From positions 1-13,363 of the forward strand of contig JBEBGN010000085.1 of NCBI GenBank assembly GCA_040081395.1: a DNA stretch of 13,363 bases. The letters run 5' to 3'. Positions 6,680-13,363 of the stretch are shown one piece after another (position 1 is the stretch's first letter; each line of letters opens with the position of its first letter). The notes beneath the pieces were generated by a model, which saw nothing but the letters and a program-made list of their open reading frames with translations, ran no database searches and was not told the DNA's origin. The translations under genes and the position numbers were made by a program. This stretch comes from UBA2982 sp040081395. GTDB taxonomy: Bacteria; Gemmatimonadota; Gemmatimonadetes; Longimicrobiales; Gaopeijiaceae.

Positions 6680-7954
6680 ATGACGCCTAGATCGCTCCGC
6701 GCCACCCTCCTGTTCCTCGCCTTGGTGGTGTCCGCCGCCGCCGGGTCCTCCCTCGCAGGCCAGCAGACCGACTCGGCACGCCTAGTCGAACTCGAGCGCC
6801 GCCTCGAGGCCGTCACCCGCGAGATCGAGCGCCTCAGCCTAGGCGCCGATGTGGTCCAGGCCGACAGCTCCATCCTCGGCTTCGGTCCCGCCGCATCGAA
6901 GGTCTATCAGGTGACGCAGGGCGTCTCCATCGGCGGCTATGGCGAGATCCTGTACGAGAACTTCGCCGGTGAGCGCCAGGACGGCGCGGCGTCGACGACG
7001 CGCGACATCACGGACGCGCTCCGCGCGATCATCTACTTCGGCTACAAGTTCGACGACAAGCTGCTCTTCAACTCGGAAATCGAGATCGAGCACGCGAACG
7101 AGGCGTACCTGGAGTTCGCCTACCTCGACTACATGCTCACGGAGAGCGTGGGCGTGCGCGCCGGTCTCCTGCTCGCCCCGCTCGGGCTCGTGAACGAGCT
7201 GCACGAGCCGCCCATCTTTCTGGAGACGAAGCGCTCCGTCACGGAGCAGCGCGTGATCCCGACCACGTGGCGCGAGAACGGAATCGGCATCTTCGGTACC
7301 ACGGGTCCCGTCGCGTGGCGCGCCTACGTCATGAACTCGCTCAATGGCGCGGGCTTCACCGCGGGGGGGCTGCGTGGGGGCCGTCAGCGCGGCACGCGTG
7401 CGCTGTCCGAGAACCTCGCCCTCGCCGCGCGCGCGGATTACATCGGCACACCGGGCCTTCTGGTGGGCACATCGGCCTACTTCGGAGGCACGGGACAGGG
7501 TCGTCAGCTGTCTGGCACCGAGGTCGTCGGCAACCTGCTGCTCTGGGACGTGCACGCCGACTACGAGGCGTACGGATTCGACCTGCGCGCGCTGGTGGCG
7601 CACGCATCCCTGAACGACGCGCGCGAGTTGAACCAGCTCAACACGCTGGTGGGCGCAGCTGGAGTCGGTGACGAGATGCTCGGGTGGTACGTGGAAGGCG
7701 GATACGACGTGCTCCGCTCCACCGGGTGGACGCATCGGCTGCTTCCGTTCGTCCGCTACGAGGAGGTCGACACCCACTACTCGACGGTCCCCGGTGTCGC
7801 TGCGGACGCCGCCCAGGATCTGACCGTGGTGTCGATCGGCGCAGCTTGGAAGCCGGCGCCCCAAGTCGTGCTCAAGGTGGCGCGTCAGCTGCACGAGAAC
7901 GGCGCGAGCACCGGACTCGATCAGTGGAACGTCCAGCTCGGGTGGCTCTTCTGA
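6680..7954 (+). CDS. outer-membrane porin-like beta-barrel protein
   Basis: This gene encodes 424 residues from ATG 6680, the first codon that gives a clean signal peptide. The signal has arginines at 4 and 7, a hydrophobic core at 9-21, and likely cleavage after A26 or G27. A short heptad-like charged helix follows (about 31-52, L-V-E-L-E-R-R-L), like the N-terminal coiled coil of some trimeric porins. The remainder is rich in alternating amphipathic strands starting at G-G-Y-G-E (85-89), and ends L-G-W-L-F. A terminal Phe is the usual signal for outer-membrane assembly by the BAM machinery. Segments such as I-P-T-T-W-R-E-N-G-I-G-I-F-G resemble proteins annotated as phosphate-selective porin O/P-like. 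Substrate cannot be read from sequence. It is first in a tight unit with the FMN-binding and membrane proteins, so it may admit their electron acceptor. The frame is open upstream of the ATG, but those codons overlap the dehydrogenase gene in another frame. Confidence 0.75.
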   Translation: MTPRSLRATLLFLALVVSAAAGSSLAGQQTDSARLVELERRLEAVTREIERLSLGADVVQADSSILGFGPAASKVYQVTQGVSIGGYGEILYENFAGERQDGAASTTRDITDALRAIIYFGYKFDDKLLFNSEIEIEHANEAYLEFAYLDYMLTESVGVRAGLLLAPLGLVNELHEPPIFLETKRSVTEQRVIPTTWRENGIGIFGTTGPVAWRAYVMNSLNGAGFTAGGLRGGRQRGTRALSENLALAARADYIGTPGLLVGTSAYFGGTGQGRQLSGTEVVGNLLLWDVHADYEAYGFDLRALVAHASLNDARELNQLNTLVGAAGVGDEMLGWYVEGGYDVLRSTGWTHRLLPFVRYEEVDTHYSTVPGVAADAAQDLTVVSIGAAWKPAPQVVLKVARQLHENGASTGLDQWNVQLGWLF

Positions 7955-8517
7955 GGGTGCACCCTGTTGTCGCGGTCGTGGCCGTCGGCTTCGCGCTGAC
8001 GGCCGGGCTCCCGTCCCCGTCAGCGGCGCAGGCGGTCACGCAGGAGGAGGCACTCCGGCGGGCCTTCCCGGATGCCGACGCCGTGGAGCGACGCACCGCT
8101 TACCTCACGGCCGCGCAGCTGGCGCGCTCGCGGGAGCTCGCCGGCCGCGGCGTGGAGTTCGACTCCGAACTGGTGACGTACTACGTCGCGATCGAGGGCG
8201 GCGCGCCGGTAGGCGTGGCCTACTTCGACGCACACCGGGTGCGCACCCTGCCGGAGGTCCTGATGTTCGTCGTCGGGCCGGACCACCGCATCCGACACGT
8301 CCTGGTGCTCCGCTTTTCGGAACCTCCCGAGTACCGCCCCCCCACGGGGTGGCTCGCTCGGTTCGTGGGCCGAATGCTCGACCCCGAGCTGTCCGAGCGC
8401 AGGGGGATCGATGGCATCACCGGCGCGACGCTCACCACGCGCGCCGTGACCGGGGCGGCGCGACGGGTGCTCGCGCTCCACCAGACGATCGCACCCTTCG
8501 AGAACACGGCGCCGTGA
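7942..8517 (+). CDS. exported FMN-binding domain protein (covalent flavinylation motif)
   Basis: This is a periplasmic protein of the RnfG/NqrC-type FMN-binding family, 191 residues if translation begins at GTG 7942. That start overlaps the porin gene by 13 bases and supplies Arg5 before the hydrophobic core (8-23), with likely cleavage after S-A-A at 27-29. GTG 7957 is the alternative, but it leaves no positive charge. The key motif is D157-G-I-T160-G-A-T163-L-T. In this family the Thr of [S/T]-G-A-[S/T] (here T163) receives FMN through a phosphoester bond made by ApbE, giving a bound one- or two-electron carrier outside the cytoplasm. No apbE gene is in the window, so the transferase must be encoded elsewhere. 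The gene ends in a GTGA overlap with the membrane protein gene, indicating coupling. The likely role is to pass electrons between that membrane protein and a periplasmic acceptor. Confidence 0.8.
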   Translation: MALLRVHPVVAVVAVGFALTAGLPSPSAAQAVTQEEALRRAFPDADAVERRTAYLTAAQLARSRELAGRGVEFDSELVTYYVAIEGGAPVGVAYFDAHRVRTLPEVLMFVVGPDHRIRHVLVLRFSEPPEYRPPTGWLARFVGRMLDPELSERRGIDGITGATLTTRAVTGAARRVLALHQTIAPFENTAP

Positions 8518-8969
8518 GCACGTTCGACAAATGGGCCGTGTGGAGCACGTCCACGCTCACCGCGCTCACCGGATTCCTGTACTGGTGGATGCAGGACTGG
8601 CTGCAACCGCTCGACGAGTTCGCGGTAATCAACCATCCGCTCCAGCCCTGGGTGCTCAAGGCCCACGTACTGGCAGCTCCCCTGATGGTCTTCGCGATCG
8701 GGTTGGTGGCGGCCGAGCACATCTGGCGGCAGTACCGCTTGCGCATCAAGGCCGGTCGGCGCTCGGGCCTGCTCGCGATGTGGGCGCTCGCGCCCATGAT
8801 CGGGACTGGCTACCTGATCCAGGTCGTCACCCACATCGGGTGGCTCGAAGCGCTGGCATGGGCGCACCTGGCGGCGGGGAGCGCATACCTCGTCGGCCTG
8901 CTCCTGCACCATCCCCTTCCGAGGCGGTTCGTTCACCCACTCCTGGTGCGACGTCGCCCGCGGTCGTGA
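8514..8969 (+). CDS. small four-helix membrane protein, candidate haem-b electron-transfer subunit
   Basis: This gene encodes 151 residues from GTG 8514, overlapping the stop of the FMN-binding gene. Four hydrophobic helices are visible at about 10-30, 47-71, 86-105 and 113-131, with a basic loop between helices two and three (R72 to R83) and a basic C-terminal tail that by the positive-inside rule face the cytoplasm. Seven histidines are present (41, 51, 69, 107, 118, 132, 133), most in or at the ends of helices. H51 and H69 in helix two, H107, and H118 and H132 in helix four could ligate b-type haem, as in small DUF4405- or cytochrome b561-like proteins. I cannot name the family with certainty. 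Its position after a flavinylated partner supports a role in moving electrons from the quinone pool across the membrane to FMN. A purely structural anchor is the alternative. Confidence 0.6.
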   Translation: MSTFDKWAVWSTSTLTALTGFLYWWMQDWLQPLDEFAVINHPLQPWVLKAHVLAAPLMVFAIGLVAAEHIWRQYRLRIKAGRRSGLLAMWALAPMIGTGYLIQVVTHIGWLEALAWAHLAAGSAYLVGLLLHHPLPRRFVHPLLVRRRPRS

Positions 8970-8980
8970 CGTCCCCGCGG
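8958..8980. terminator. GC stem between convergent genes, possible weak bidirectional terminator
   Basis: CCGCGG at 8958-8963 and again at 8975-8980 can pair over an 11-base loop (8964-8974) that itself holds the palindrome GACGTC. The stem spans the TGA of the membrane protein gene and most of the 21-base gap to the stop of the opposing DUF4340 gene. There is no T-run on either strand, so this is not a standard intrinsic terminator. The call rests only on position and symmetry. Confidence 0.25.
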
Positions 8981-8990
8981 TTGACCAGGC

Positions 8991-9911
8991 CTACCGGCTC
9001 ACCGACCCGAGTGTGGGTGCGATGGCATCGACGCGGAAGGACGGGAGCCGGTACCGCACGCTGTCCCCCGCCACCATCCCCCAGCGGTCACCCGAGCCGC
9101 TCCCCACGGTCACCGTGGCCAGCGGCTCGCCGGACGCTCCGTAGGCGACCGTCGTGCCACCGAGGGGCATCAGCCCTATAGAATCCGTTGGCTCGAAGAA
9201 GCGCGAAGCGACCAAGCCGCCTGCGAGCTCGGTGAGAACCCCCTGAACCACACGGGCGTCCGCCGAACTGCCGTTTGCCAAGGTCCACGCAGAGTCCGTG
9301 CGCACCAGCTCATAGGCATCACCGTCGCGCCTGACCGCGATGCGCCGAACCAACGAGGTGTCGATCGCCAGCATACGGCGGTTCCGCCAGTCATCCAGCT
9401 GGCGGAAGACGTACGCCCGGAGGCCGGAGGCGATCAAATAGACAGCGTCCTCATCGGGCAGGCGCGCGTACACGGTCGCAGCCCTCGGTCCGTCCAGACC
9501 CAGCAGCAGCGTACGCGTCGAGCCTCCGACCTCCAGCTCCAGTCGGGCGGCGCTGTCGGCGGACAGGCCCATGCGTGCGTGGTTCGACGGGTTCGTGGCC
9601 GCCAGGCTTTCGACCCTGGACTCGCCCAGCGTCACGAAGAAGCGCGCGACGGAGCCGGAGTCGCTCCGGAAGCCACTCACCTCCCACCCCTCCCCCACAC
9701 GGCTCAGTTCCACGGTGCCGCCCAGCCGCGTGAAACGCGCCGCGGTCAGGGTCGACTCATCCACGCCGTCGAAGAAGCCCACGATGGGCCCCTCGATCAC
9801 GGGGTCGGCCTCTGATTCGGCAGCCCGATCCGCGGCGAGGAAGACGACCAGCCAGATCGCGGCGGCAGCTCCGAGCGCGCCCAGGAGGCGCTGGAGCGTA
9901 CGGGCGCTCAT
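8991..9911 (-). CDS. DUF4340 domain-containing protein, partner of Gld-type ABC transporter
   Basis: This gene encodes 306 residues. The start at ATG 9911 is well supported: GGGAGGT lies six bases upstream, and the codon overlaps the stop of the permease gene (ATGA). One membrane helix near the N-terminus (about 9-27) anchors a large extracytoplasmic part made of repeated strand-rich segments. Examples are the W-E-V-S-G-F-R-S region and W-T-L-A-N-G-S with a following variable helix, the pattern of DUF4340. Such proteins usually follow GldA/GldF/GldG-like genes, as here, but have no established biochemical role. It probably works with the GldG-like domain on the outer face of the membrane. The frame is open further upstream but only as a shadow of the permease gene. 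It is the last gene of its operon and faces the oppositely transcribed membrane protein gene 21 bases away. Confidence 0.85.
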   Translation of the reverse strand: MSARTLQRLLGALGAAAAIWLVVFLAADRAAESEADPVIEGPIVGFFDGVDESTLTAARFTRLGGTVELSRVGEGWEVSGFRSDSGSVARFFVTLGESRVESLAATNPSNHARMGLSADSAARLELEVGGSTRTLLLGLDGPRAATVYARLPDEDAVYLIASGLRAYVFRQLDDWRNRRMLAIDTSLVRRIAVRRDGDAYELVRTDSAWTLANGSSADARVVQGVLTELAGGLVASRFFEPTDSIGLMPLGGTTVAYGASGEPLATVTVGSGSGDRWGMVAGDSVRYRLPSFRVDAIAPTLGSVSR

Positions 9912-12130
9912 GCCACTACCTCCCGCCACTTCGCTTCCGCACGACGCCTGCGCCCGGTCACGCGCCACAGGCCAAAGAGAACGAAGAGCAGGGGCACGCC
10001 GACCAGGTTCCCCCACTTCACGGAGTTGCGCGTGAGGTCGGACTCGAAGATCAGGCTGGGAGGGGTCCGGTCCTTCGAGCGGATGCGAATGAGGGCCTCG
10101 TTCTGAGCCAGCCAATCGATCGAGTTGGCGAGGAAGGCCAGGTTGCCCTGATTCGGCTGCACGAACTGGCCCTCGGCGAACGTCGCATCGGCCACCACGA
10201 CCAGGCGACCACGCGCGTCCCCCTCCGGCACCGTCACCGCGGCGGCCAGAGTGCGGACGCCCCACTCCTCCTCGGGGATGTTCCAGTCCTGGTCGGGCAG
10301 AATGGGCAGCGTGGGATCGCGCAGCGCCGCCGCTTCACTGGTCTGCCAGAGCGGGGTCACGTTCGCGCTGTCGGAGATCACGATCGCACCGGCCCACCCC
10401 ATGGTGATGGAGTTCAGGCCGCTCACGATCGCGTGGTCGGCGGCGGGGCGAGCGATCGGCCACAACGGGTACGGCAGGACCACCTGGAAGACCCCCTGGT
10501 TGCCCACGTTGACGTTCGCGCTCGAGGCGAGGTCCGCGACGACGTTCGGCGCCAGCGTGAGGCCGCGGCTCTCGAGCAGCGTCTGGAGCCCCGTCGTGAT
10601 CGGGACGGGTTGCAGCGACTCGGGGTCGAGGAAGACTGGGTCGAGCATGGCGAATACCGCGCCACCCGCGTCCACGAACTCGCGCACGCGCTGGAGCGCC
10701 GCGTCGCTGAACGGCTCGGTCGGCCCGCGGATCACCAAGACCTCGATCTGGGCACGGTCGATCGGCGCCACCGTGTCTCCAGTGAGGTCGACCGCACGGA
10801 TGTCGTAACGCTGGCCCAGGCTCTGCATGAGGCCCGGCACGTCGCCGATCGGCTGCATGCCGAAGCCCATCGCGTAGCCGAAGCCGACGCGATCGGTGGT
10901 CGTCATGTCGTAGATGGTCGAGGCGAGACGGAACTCGAGGTCGTCGGTGCGATTGATGACGGGAGTGACGTCGGTGCGCTCCGCGTAGCGGATGACGAGG
11001 CCATAGTATCCCTGGCGCACGGAGAACTGGTCCTCGCTGAGCACGTTGAACTCGACGGGGTAGATGCCGAGCTGCTCCGCCTCCGAAACCGCCTCCTCGT
11101 CCTCGTCCGGATCGACCTCGGTCACGCGCAGGTTGCCGTTCGAGGCGCCCTCCATGTCCGCGAGCACGTCGCGTACGTCGCGGAGCTGGAGCTGCATCTC
11201 GGCCGGTAGAGTCGAGGAAGCGAAGAGCTGGATCTCCACCAGATCGTCGAGCTCGGCGAGCAGATCGCGTGTCCCCTCCTCGAGGGTGTACAGGTTCTCC
11301 GTAGTGAGATCGATGCGGCCACGCACATAGCTGCCGAGCAAGTTCACCACGAGGACCAGGAGCGCGACCACCGCCGCGCCCACGCGCATCCGGCCCCACT
11401 CGGCACGCGCATGGCTCAGCCGCTCCCGCAGAATGGCTCCGAGCGCCAACACGACGAAGAGCGCCGTGGTGGAGACGAAGTACACGACGTCTCGCAGGTC
11501 GACTACGCCGCGCGCAACGTTCTGAAAGTGACTGAGCACGGAGAGACGCGCGAGCCCGCCCGCGATCGCAGGTGGGAGCCCGATCTGGACTACGGGGAGT
11601 CCGATCAGGAAGAGCACGAACGCCGCCATCGCGGCCACGATGAACGCGGTGATCTGGTTGCGCGTGAAACTCGAGGCCCAGAGCCCCAAAGACACGAACT
11701 GGAGCGCCAAGAACCCAGCGCCCACGTACTGGGCGACGACGATCCCGGCATCGGCGTCCGACACGAGCAGCACGGCCACCGCGGTCGGCACAGTGCCCGC
11801 GAGCGCGATCATGACGAAGATCCAGCAACCGAGCAGCTTGCCGAGCACGACCTCCAGCTCGCTGACGGGCTGCGCCAACAACCACTCCAGGGTCCGACTG
11901 CGGCGCTCTTCGGCGAGCGACCGCATGGTAGCCGCGGGTACGAACACCGCGAACAGCATGGGCAGCATGTCGAAGATCGGGCGCAGATCAGCCACACCCA
12001 TCGCGTACATGGCGCGATAGGCGAGGAAGAGCGAGATGCCCAAGAAAGCGACCACGAGCACGTACGCGGTCGGTTGATCGAAATATCCCCGTACCTCGCG
12101 GCGGGCGACCGCCCAAACGTTCCTGATCAT
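9908..12130 (-). CDS. fused ABC-2 permease (GldF-like) and GldG-type auxiliary protein
   Basis: This single 740-residue protein joins two proteins that are separate in the Gld systems. The N-terminal part (about 1-235) is an ABC-2 permease with six membrane helices (about 24-44, 57-75, 103-125, 131-155, 159-185, 213-235), including the A-E-E-R-R-S-R-T-L-E-W-L-L motif typical of this class. A seventh helix (about 251-270) leads into a GldG-like (ABC_transp_aux) extracytoplasmic region, which starts D-L-T-T-E-N-L-Y-T-L-E-E-G and runs to about 705. A C-terminal helix (707-724) and an Arg-rich tail facing the cytoplasm follow. The start at ATG 12130 overlaps the ATPase stop by 4 bases and has GAGGTG five bases upstream. 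The complex should use the adjacent ATPase; the substrate is unknown. GldFG proteins take part in gliding motility only in some Bacteroidota, and nothing else here points to gliding. Confidence 0.88.
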   Translation of the reverse strand: MIRNVWAVARREVRGYFDQPTAYVLVVAFLGISLFLAYRAMYAMGVADLRPIFDMLPMLFAVFVPAATMRSLAEERRSRTLEWLLAQPVSELEVVLGKLLGCWIFVMIALAGTVPTAVAVLLVSDADAGIVVAQYVGAGFLALQFVSLGLWASSFTRNQITAFIVAAMAAFVLFLIGLPVVQIGLPPAIAGGLARLSVLSHFQNVARGVVDLRDVVYFVSTTALFVVLALGAILRERLSHARAEWGRMRVGAAVVALLVLVVNLLGSYVRGRIDLTTENLYTLEEGTRDLLAELDDLVEIQLFASSTLPAEMQLQLRDVRDVLADMEGASNGNLRVTEVDPDEDEEAVSEAEQLGIYPVEFNVLSEDQFSVRQGYYGLVIRYAERTDVTPVINRTDDLEFRLASTIYDMTTTDRVGFGYAMGFGMQPIGDVPGLMQSLGQRYDIRAVDLTGDTVAPIDRAQIEVLVIRGPTEPFSDAALQRVREFVDAGGAVFAMLDPVFLDPESLQPVPITTGLQTLLESRGLTLAPNVVADLASSANVNVGNQGVFQVVLPYPLWPIARPAADHAIVSGLNSITMGWAGAIVISDSANVTPLWQTSEAAALRDPTLPILPDQDWNIPEEEWGVRTLAAAVTVPEGDARGRLVVVADATFAEGQFVQPNQGNLAFLANSIDWLAQNEALIRIRSKDRTPPSLIFESDLTRNSVKWGNLVGVPLLFVLFGLWRVTGRRRRAEAKWREVVA

Positions 12131-13110
12131 GCCGTCACCTCGTCTTCAGCCACCGTCGGCTCCGTCTCGTTCGCGCCTTCGCTCGATGGGACCTCCGCGG
12201 TGAGCGACCTGAACAGTTGCTCCAGGCTCGCACGCTCGCGATGCAGTTCCCACAGCGTCCAGCCGCGGTCGCGGGCCATGCCGAAGATCGCGGGCCTCAG
12301 CTCGAGCTCGTCTCCGGCGTCGAGCGTGACCCGCACCCGTCCGTTCGCCTGCTCGGAAGCGTGACCGGTGACACCGGCCAGGGATGCCAGAGACTCCGCG
12401 ACCCCGCTCCCTTCCGCCTCGACCACGTAGCGCGCCCCACCGGTTCGCTTCGACAGGAGCTCCTGGACGCCGCCTTCGGCTGCCAACCGCCCCTGGCTCA
12501 GGATCACCAGGCGCGAGCAGGTGGCCTCGACCTCCTGCATGACGTGCGTGCTAAGGAGAACGGTGCGCTCGCGCCCGAGCGTGCTCACCAGGCGGCGGAT
12601 CTCGACGCGCTGGTTCGGATCGAGTCCCTCCGTGGGCTCGTCCAGAATGAGCACCTCCGGCCGGTGCAGGATGGCACCCGCGAGCCCGATCCTCTGCCGA
12701 TACCCCTTCGAGCACTCGCCGACCGGGCGGTAGAACACGGCGCCGATGTCGGTCTCGTCCACGGCCGCCTTGATGCCCGACTTCGCCTCGGCCGCGGAGA
12801 GGCCGCGCAGCTCGGCGACGTAGTCGAGAAACTCGGCGACGATCAGCTCGTCGTAGAGCGGGTTCGCCTCGGGCAGATATCCGATCCGGCGTTTGGCAGC
12901 CATGGGATCGTCGGTCACGGAGACGCCGTCCAGGAGCACGACGCCTTCGTCGGGCTGGAGCGTACCCGTAATCATCCGCATGGTCGTGGTCTTGCCCGCG
13001 CCGTTCGGGCCGAGAAAGCCCACGACCTCACCCCGTTGAACCGTGAAGGTGACGTTATCCACCGCCTTCACACCGCCGTAGCGCTTGGTGACCGCCTCAA
13101 CCGAGATCAT
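12127..13110 (-). CDS. ABC transporter ATP-binding protein (GldA-like)
   Basis: This gene encodes 327 residues. The start at ATG 13110 (M-I-S-V-E-A-V) has AGGAG five bases upstream. The ATG 28 codons earlier (13194) has no ribosome-binding site and adds residues foreign to the family. The nucleotide-binding domain shows Walker A G-P-N-G-A-G-K-T-T (34-42, K40), a Q-loop region written G-Y-L-P-E-A-N-P-L-Y where Glu81 replaces the usual Gln (a habit of the GldA-like group), signature C-S-K-G-Y-R-Q-R (133-140), Walker B with D157-E158, and H-loop H189. A C-terminal domain of roughly 100 residues follows, ending in an acidic tail. It powers the fused permease encoded immediately downstream with a 4-base overlap. 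It is the first gene of the three-gene operon. Confidence 0.93.
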   Translation of the reverse strand: MISVEAVTKRYGGVKAVDNVTFTVQRGEVVGFLGPNGAGKTTTMRMITGTLQPDEGVVLLDGVSVTDDPMAAKRRIGYLPEANPLYDELIVAEFLDYVAELRGLSAAEAKSGIKAAVDETDIGAVFYRPVGECSKGYRQRIGLAGAILHRPEVLILDEPTEGLDPNQRVEIRRLVSTLGRERTVLLSTHVMQEVEATCSRLVILSQGRLAAEGGVQELLSKRTGGARYVVEAEGSGVAESLASLAGVTGHASEQANGRVRVTLDAGDELELRPAIFGMARDRGWTLWELHRERASLEQLFRSLTAEVPSSEGANETEPTVAEDEVTA

Positions 13111-13235
13111 CTCGACTCCTGCTCCCGAAAACGGAAAAGAGCCCCGCCGGCATCCGCTCGACGTGGCTCGTTGCGCGAGGGATCCATCCGCCATGATGGA
13201 CCAGTCGAGCTGGGGACCGACACCTTCGACCCTTG

Positions 13236-13249
13236 CTTCAGTCCTGAAG
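13236..13249. promoter_or_regulatory. 14-bp palindrome at the start of the ABC operon leader
   Basis: CTTCAG-TC-CTGAAG has perfect 6-bp arms around two bases and lies roughly 5-19 bases downstream of the predicted transcription start. It could be a repressor operator or, in RNA, a small 5' hairpin with a 5-bp stem and four-base loop. No regulator can be named from the motif. Apart from this and the ribosome-binding site next to ATG 13110, I see nothing definite in the leader. Confidence 0.35.
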
Positions 13250-13260
13250 AAACGGGCCCG

Positions 13261-13289
13261 ATTCTAGGGACCTCGCCGAGCCTTGTCCA
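13261..13289 (-). promoter_or_regulatory. strong sigma70-type promoter of the ABC operon
   Basis: Read on the minus strand, TGGACA (13289-13284) and TAGAAT (13266-13261) are separated by 17 bases. Each box matches the consensus at 5 of 6 positions. Transcription should start near 13254, giving a leader of about 144 bases before the ATPase ATG at 13110. A second possible hairpin (CCCGC / GCGGG at 13290-13305) lies immediately upstream of the -35 box. Confidence 0.6.
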
Positions 13290-13363
13290 CCCGCTTGGAT
13301 GCGGGCGCGGCAGGAGGTGTTGCCTCCGCAGAGAGCCCCCCACCCCCGGCCAACTCCCGGAAG

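Noticed and set aside
13108..13194. ATG 13194 as the start of the ATPase gene, adding 28 residues
   Set aside because: It has no ribosome-binding site and no family similarity in the extension; ATG 13110 has AGGAG at proper spacing.
13290..13363. Short stems (CCCGC/GCGGG and GGAGG/CCTCC) at the right edge as a terminator or RNA gene
   Set aside because: The 5-bp stems have no T-run, no tRNA-like or other RNA pattern is visible, and the neighbouring gene is outside the window.
1..13363. CRISPR array, insertion sequence, tRNA, rRNA or attachment site
   Set aside because: No spaced direct repeats, transposase or integrase motifs, terminal repeats of mobile elements, or tRNA-like cloverleaf sequences were seen.

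Overview
The window is GC-rich bacterial DNA, with G or C in most third codon positions. It looks like a Gram-negative (diderm) chromosome: it has a C-terminal-Phe outer-membrane barrel, an exported lipoprotein and exported redox proteins. The mix of genes (a DUF4837-type lipoprotein, a DnaE1-type replicase with a complete PHP metal site, and a GldA / fused GldF-GldG / DUF4340 ABC operon) fits Gemmatimonadota or a related lineage. That placement is an inference from gene content only.

Layout. (1) Bases 1-1270, plus strand: the 3' end of a GNAT acetyltransferase, overlapped by 4 bases by a DUF4837-like lipoprotein gene. (2) Bases 1271-6581, plus strand: an intergenic region with a good sigma70-type promoter (1360-1388), then dnaE starting at TTG 1432, overlapped by 4 bases by an ALDH7-family (piperideine-6-carboxylate / aminoadipate semialdehyde) dehydrogenase. 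(3) Bases 6582-8969, plus strand: a short control region with a promoter, a Fur-box-like palindrome at the predicted transcription start and a flanking 10-bp inverted repeat. It precedes a tight three-gene unit: outer-membrane porin, periplasmic flavinylated FMN-binding protein, and a small four-helix His-rich membrane protein. (4) Bases 8991-13110, minus strand and converging on unit 3: an ABC operon read as ATPase (GldA-like), fused ABC-2 permease plus GldG-type auxiliary domain, and DUF4340 protein. The three genes have 4-base stop/start overlaps. A promoter (TGGACA, 17 bp, TAGAAT) lies about 150 bp upstream of the ATPase gene. Bases 13290-13363 hold no gene I can support.

How the parts may work together. 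Unit 3 is the most interesting. A porin, an FMN carried covalently on a periplasmic protein, and a membrane subunit with several helix-embedded histidines make a plausible transmembrane electron-transfer route to a periplasmic acceptor. The Fur-like operator suggests that the acceptor could be ferric iron, so this may be a small iron-reduction/uptake module. Unit 4 is a complete exporter-like complex of the Gld type, whose substrate is unknown. The joining of dnaE to a catabolic aldehyde dehydrogenase in one transcript is unusual but clear in the sequence.
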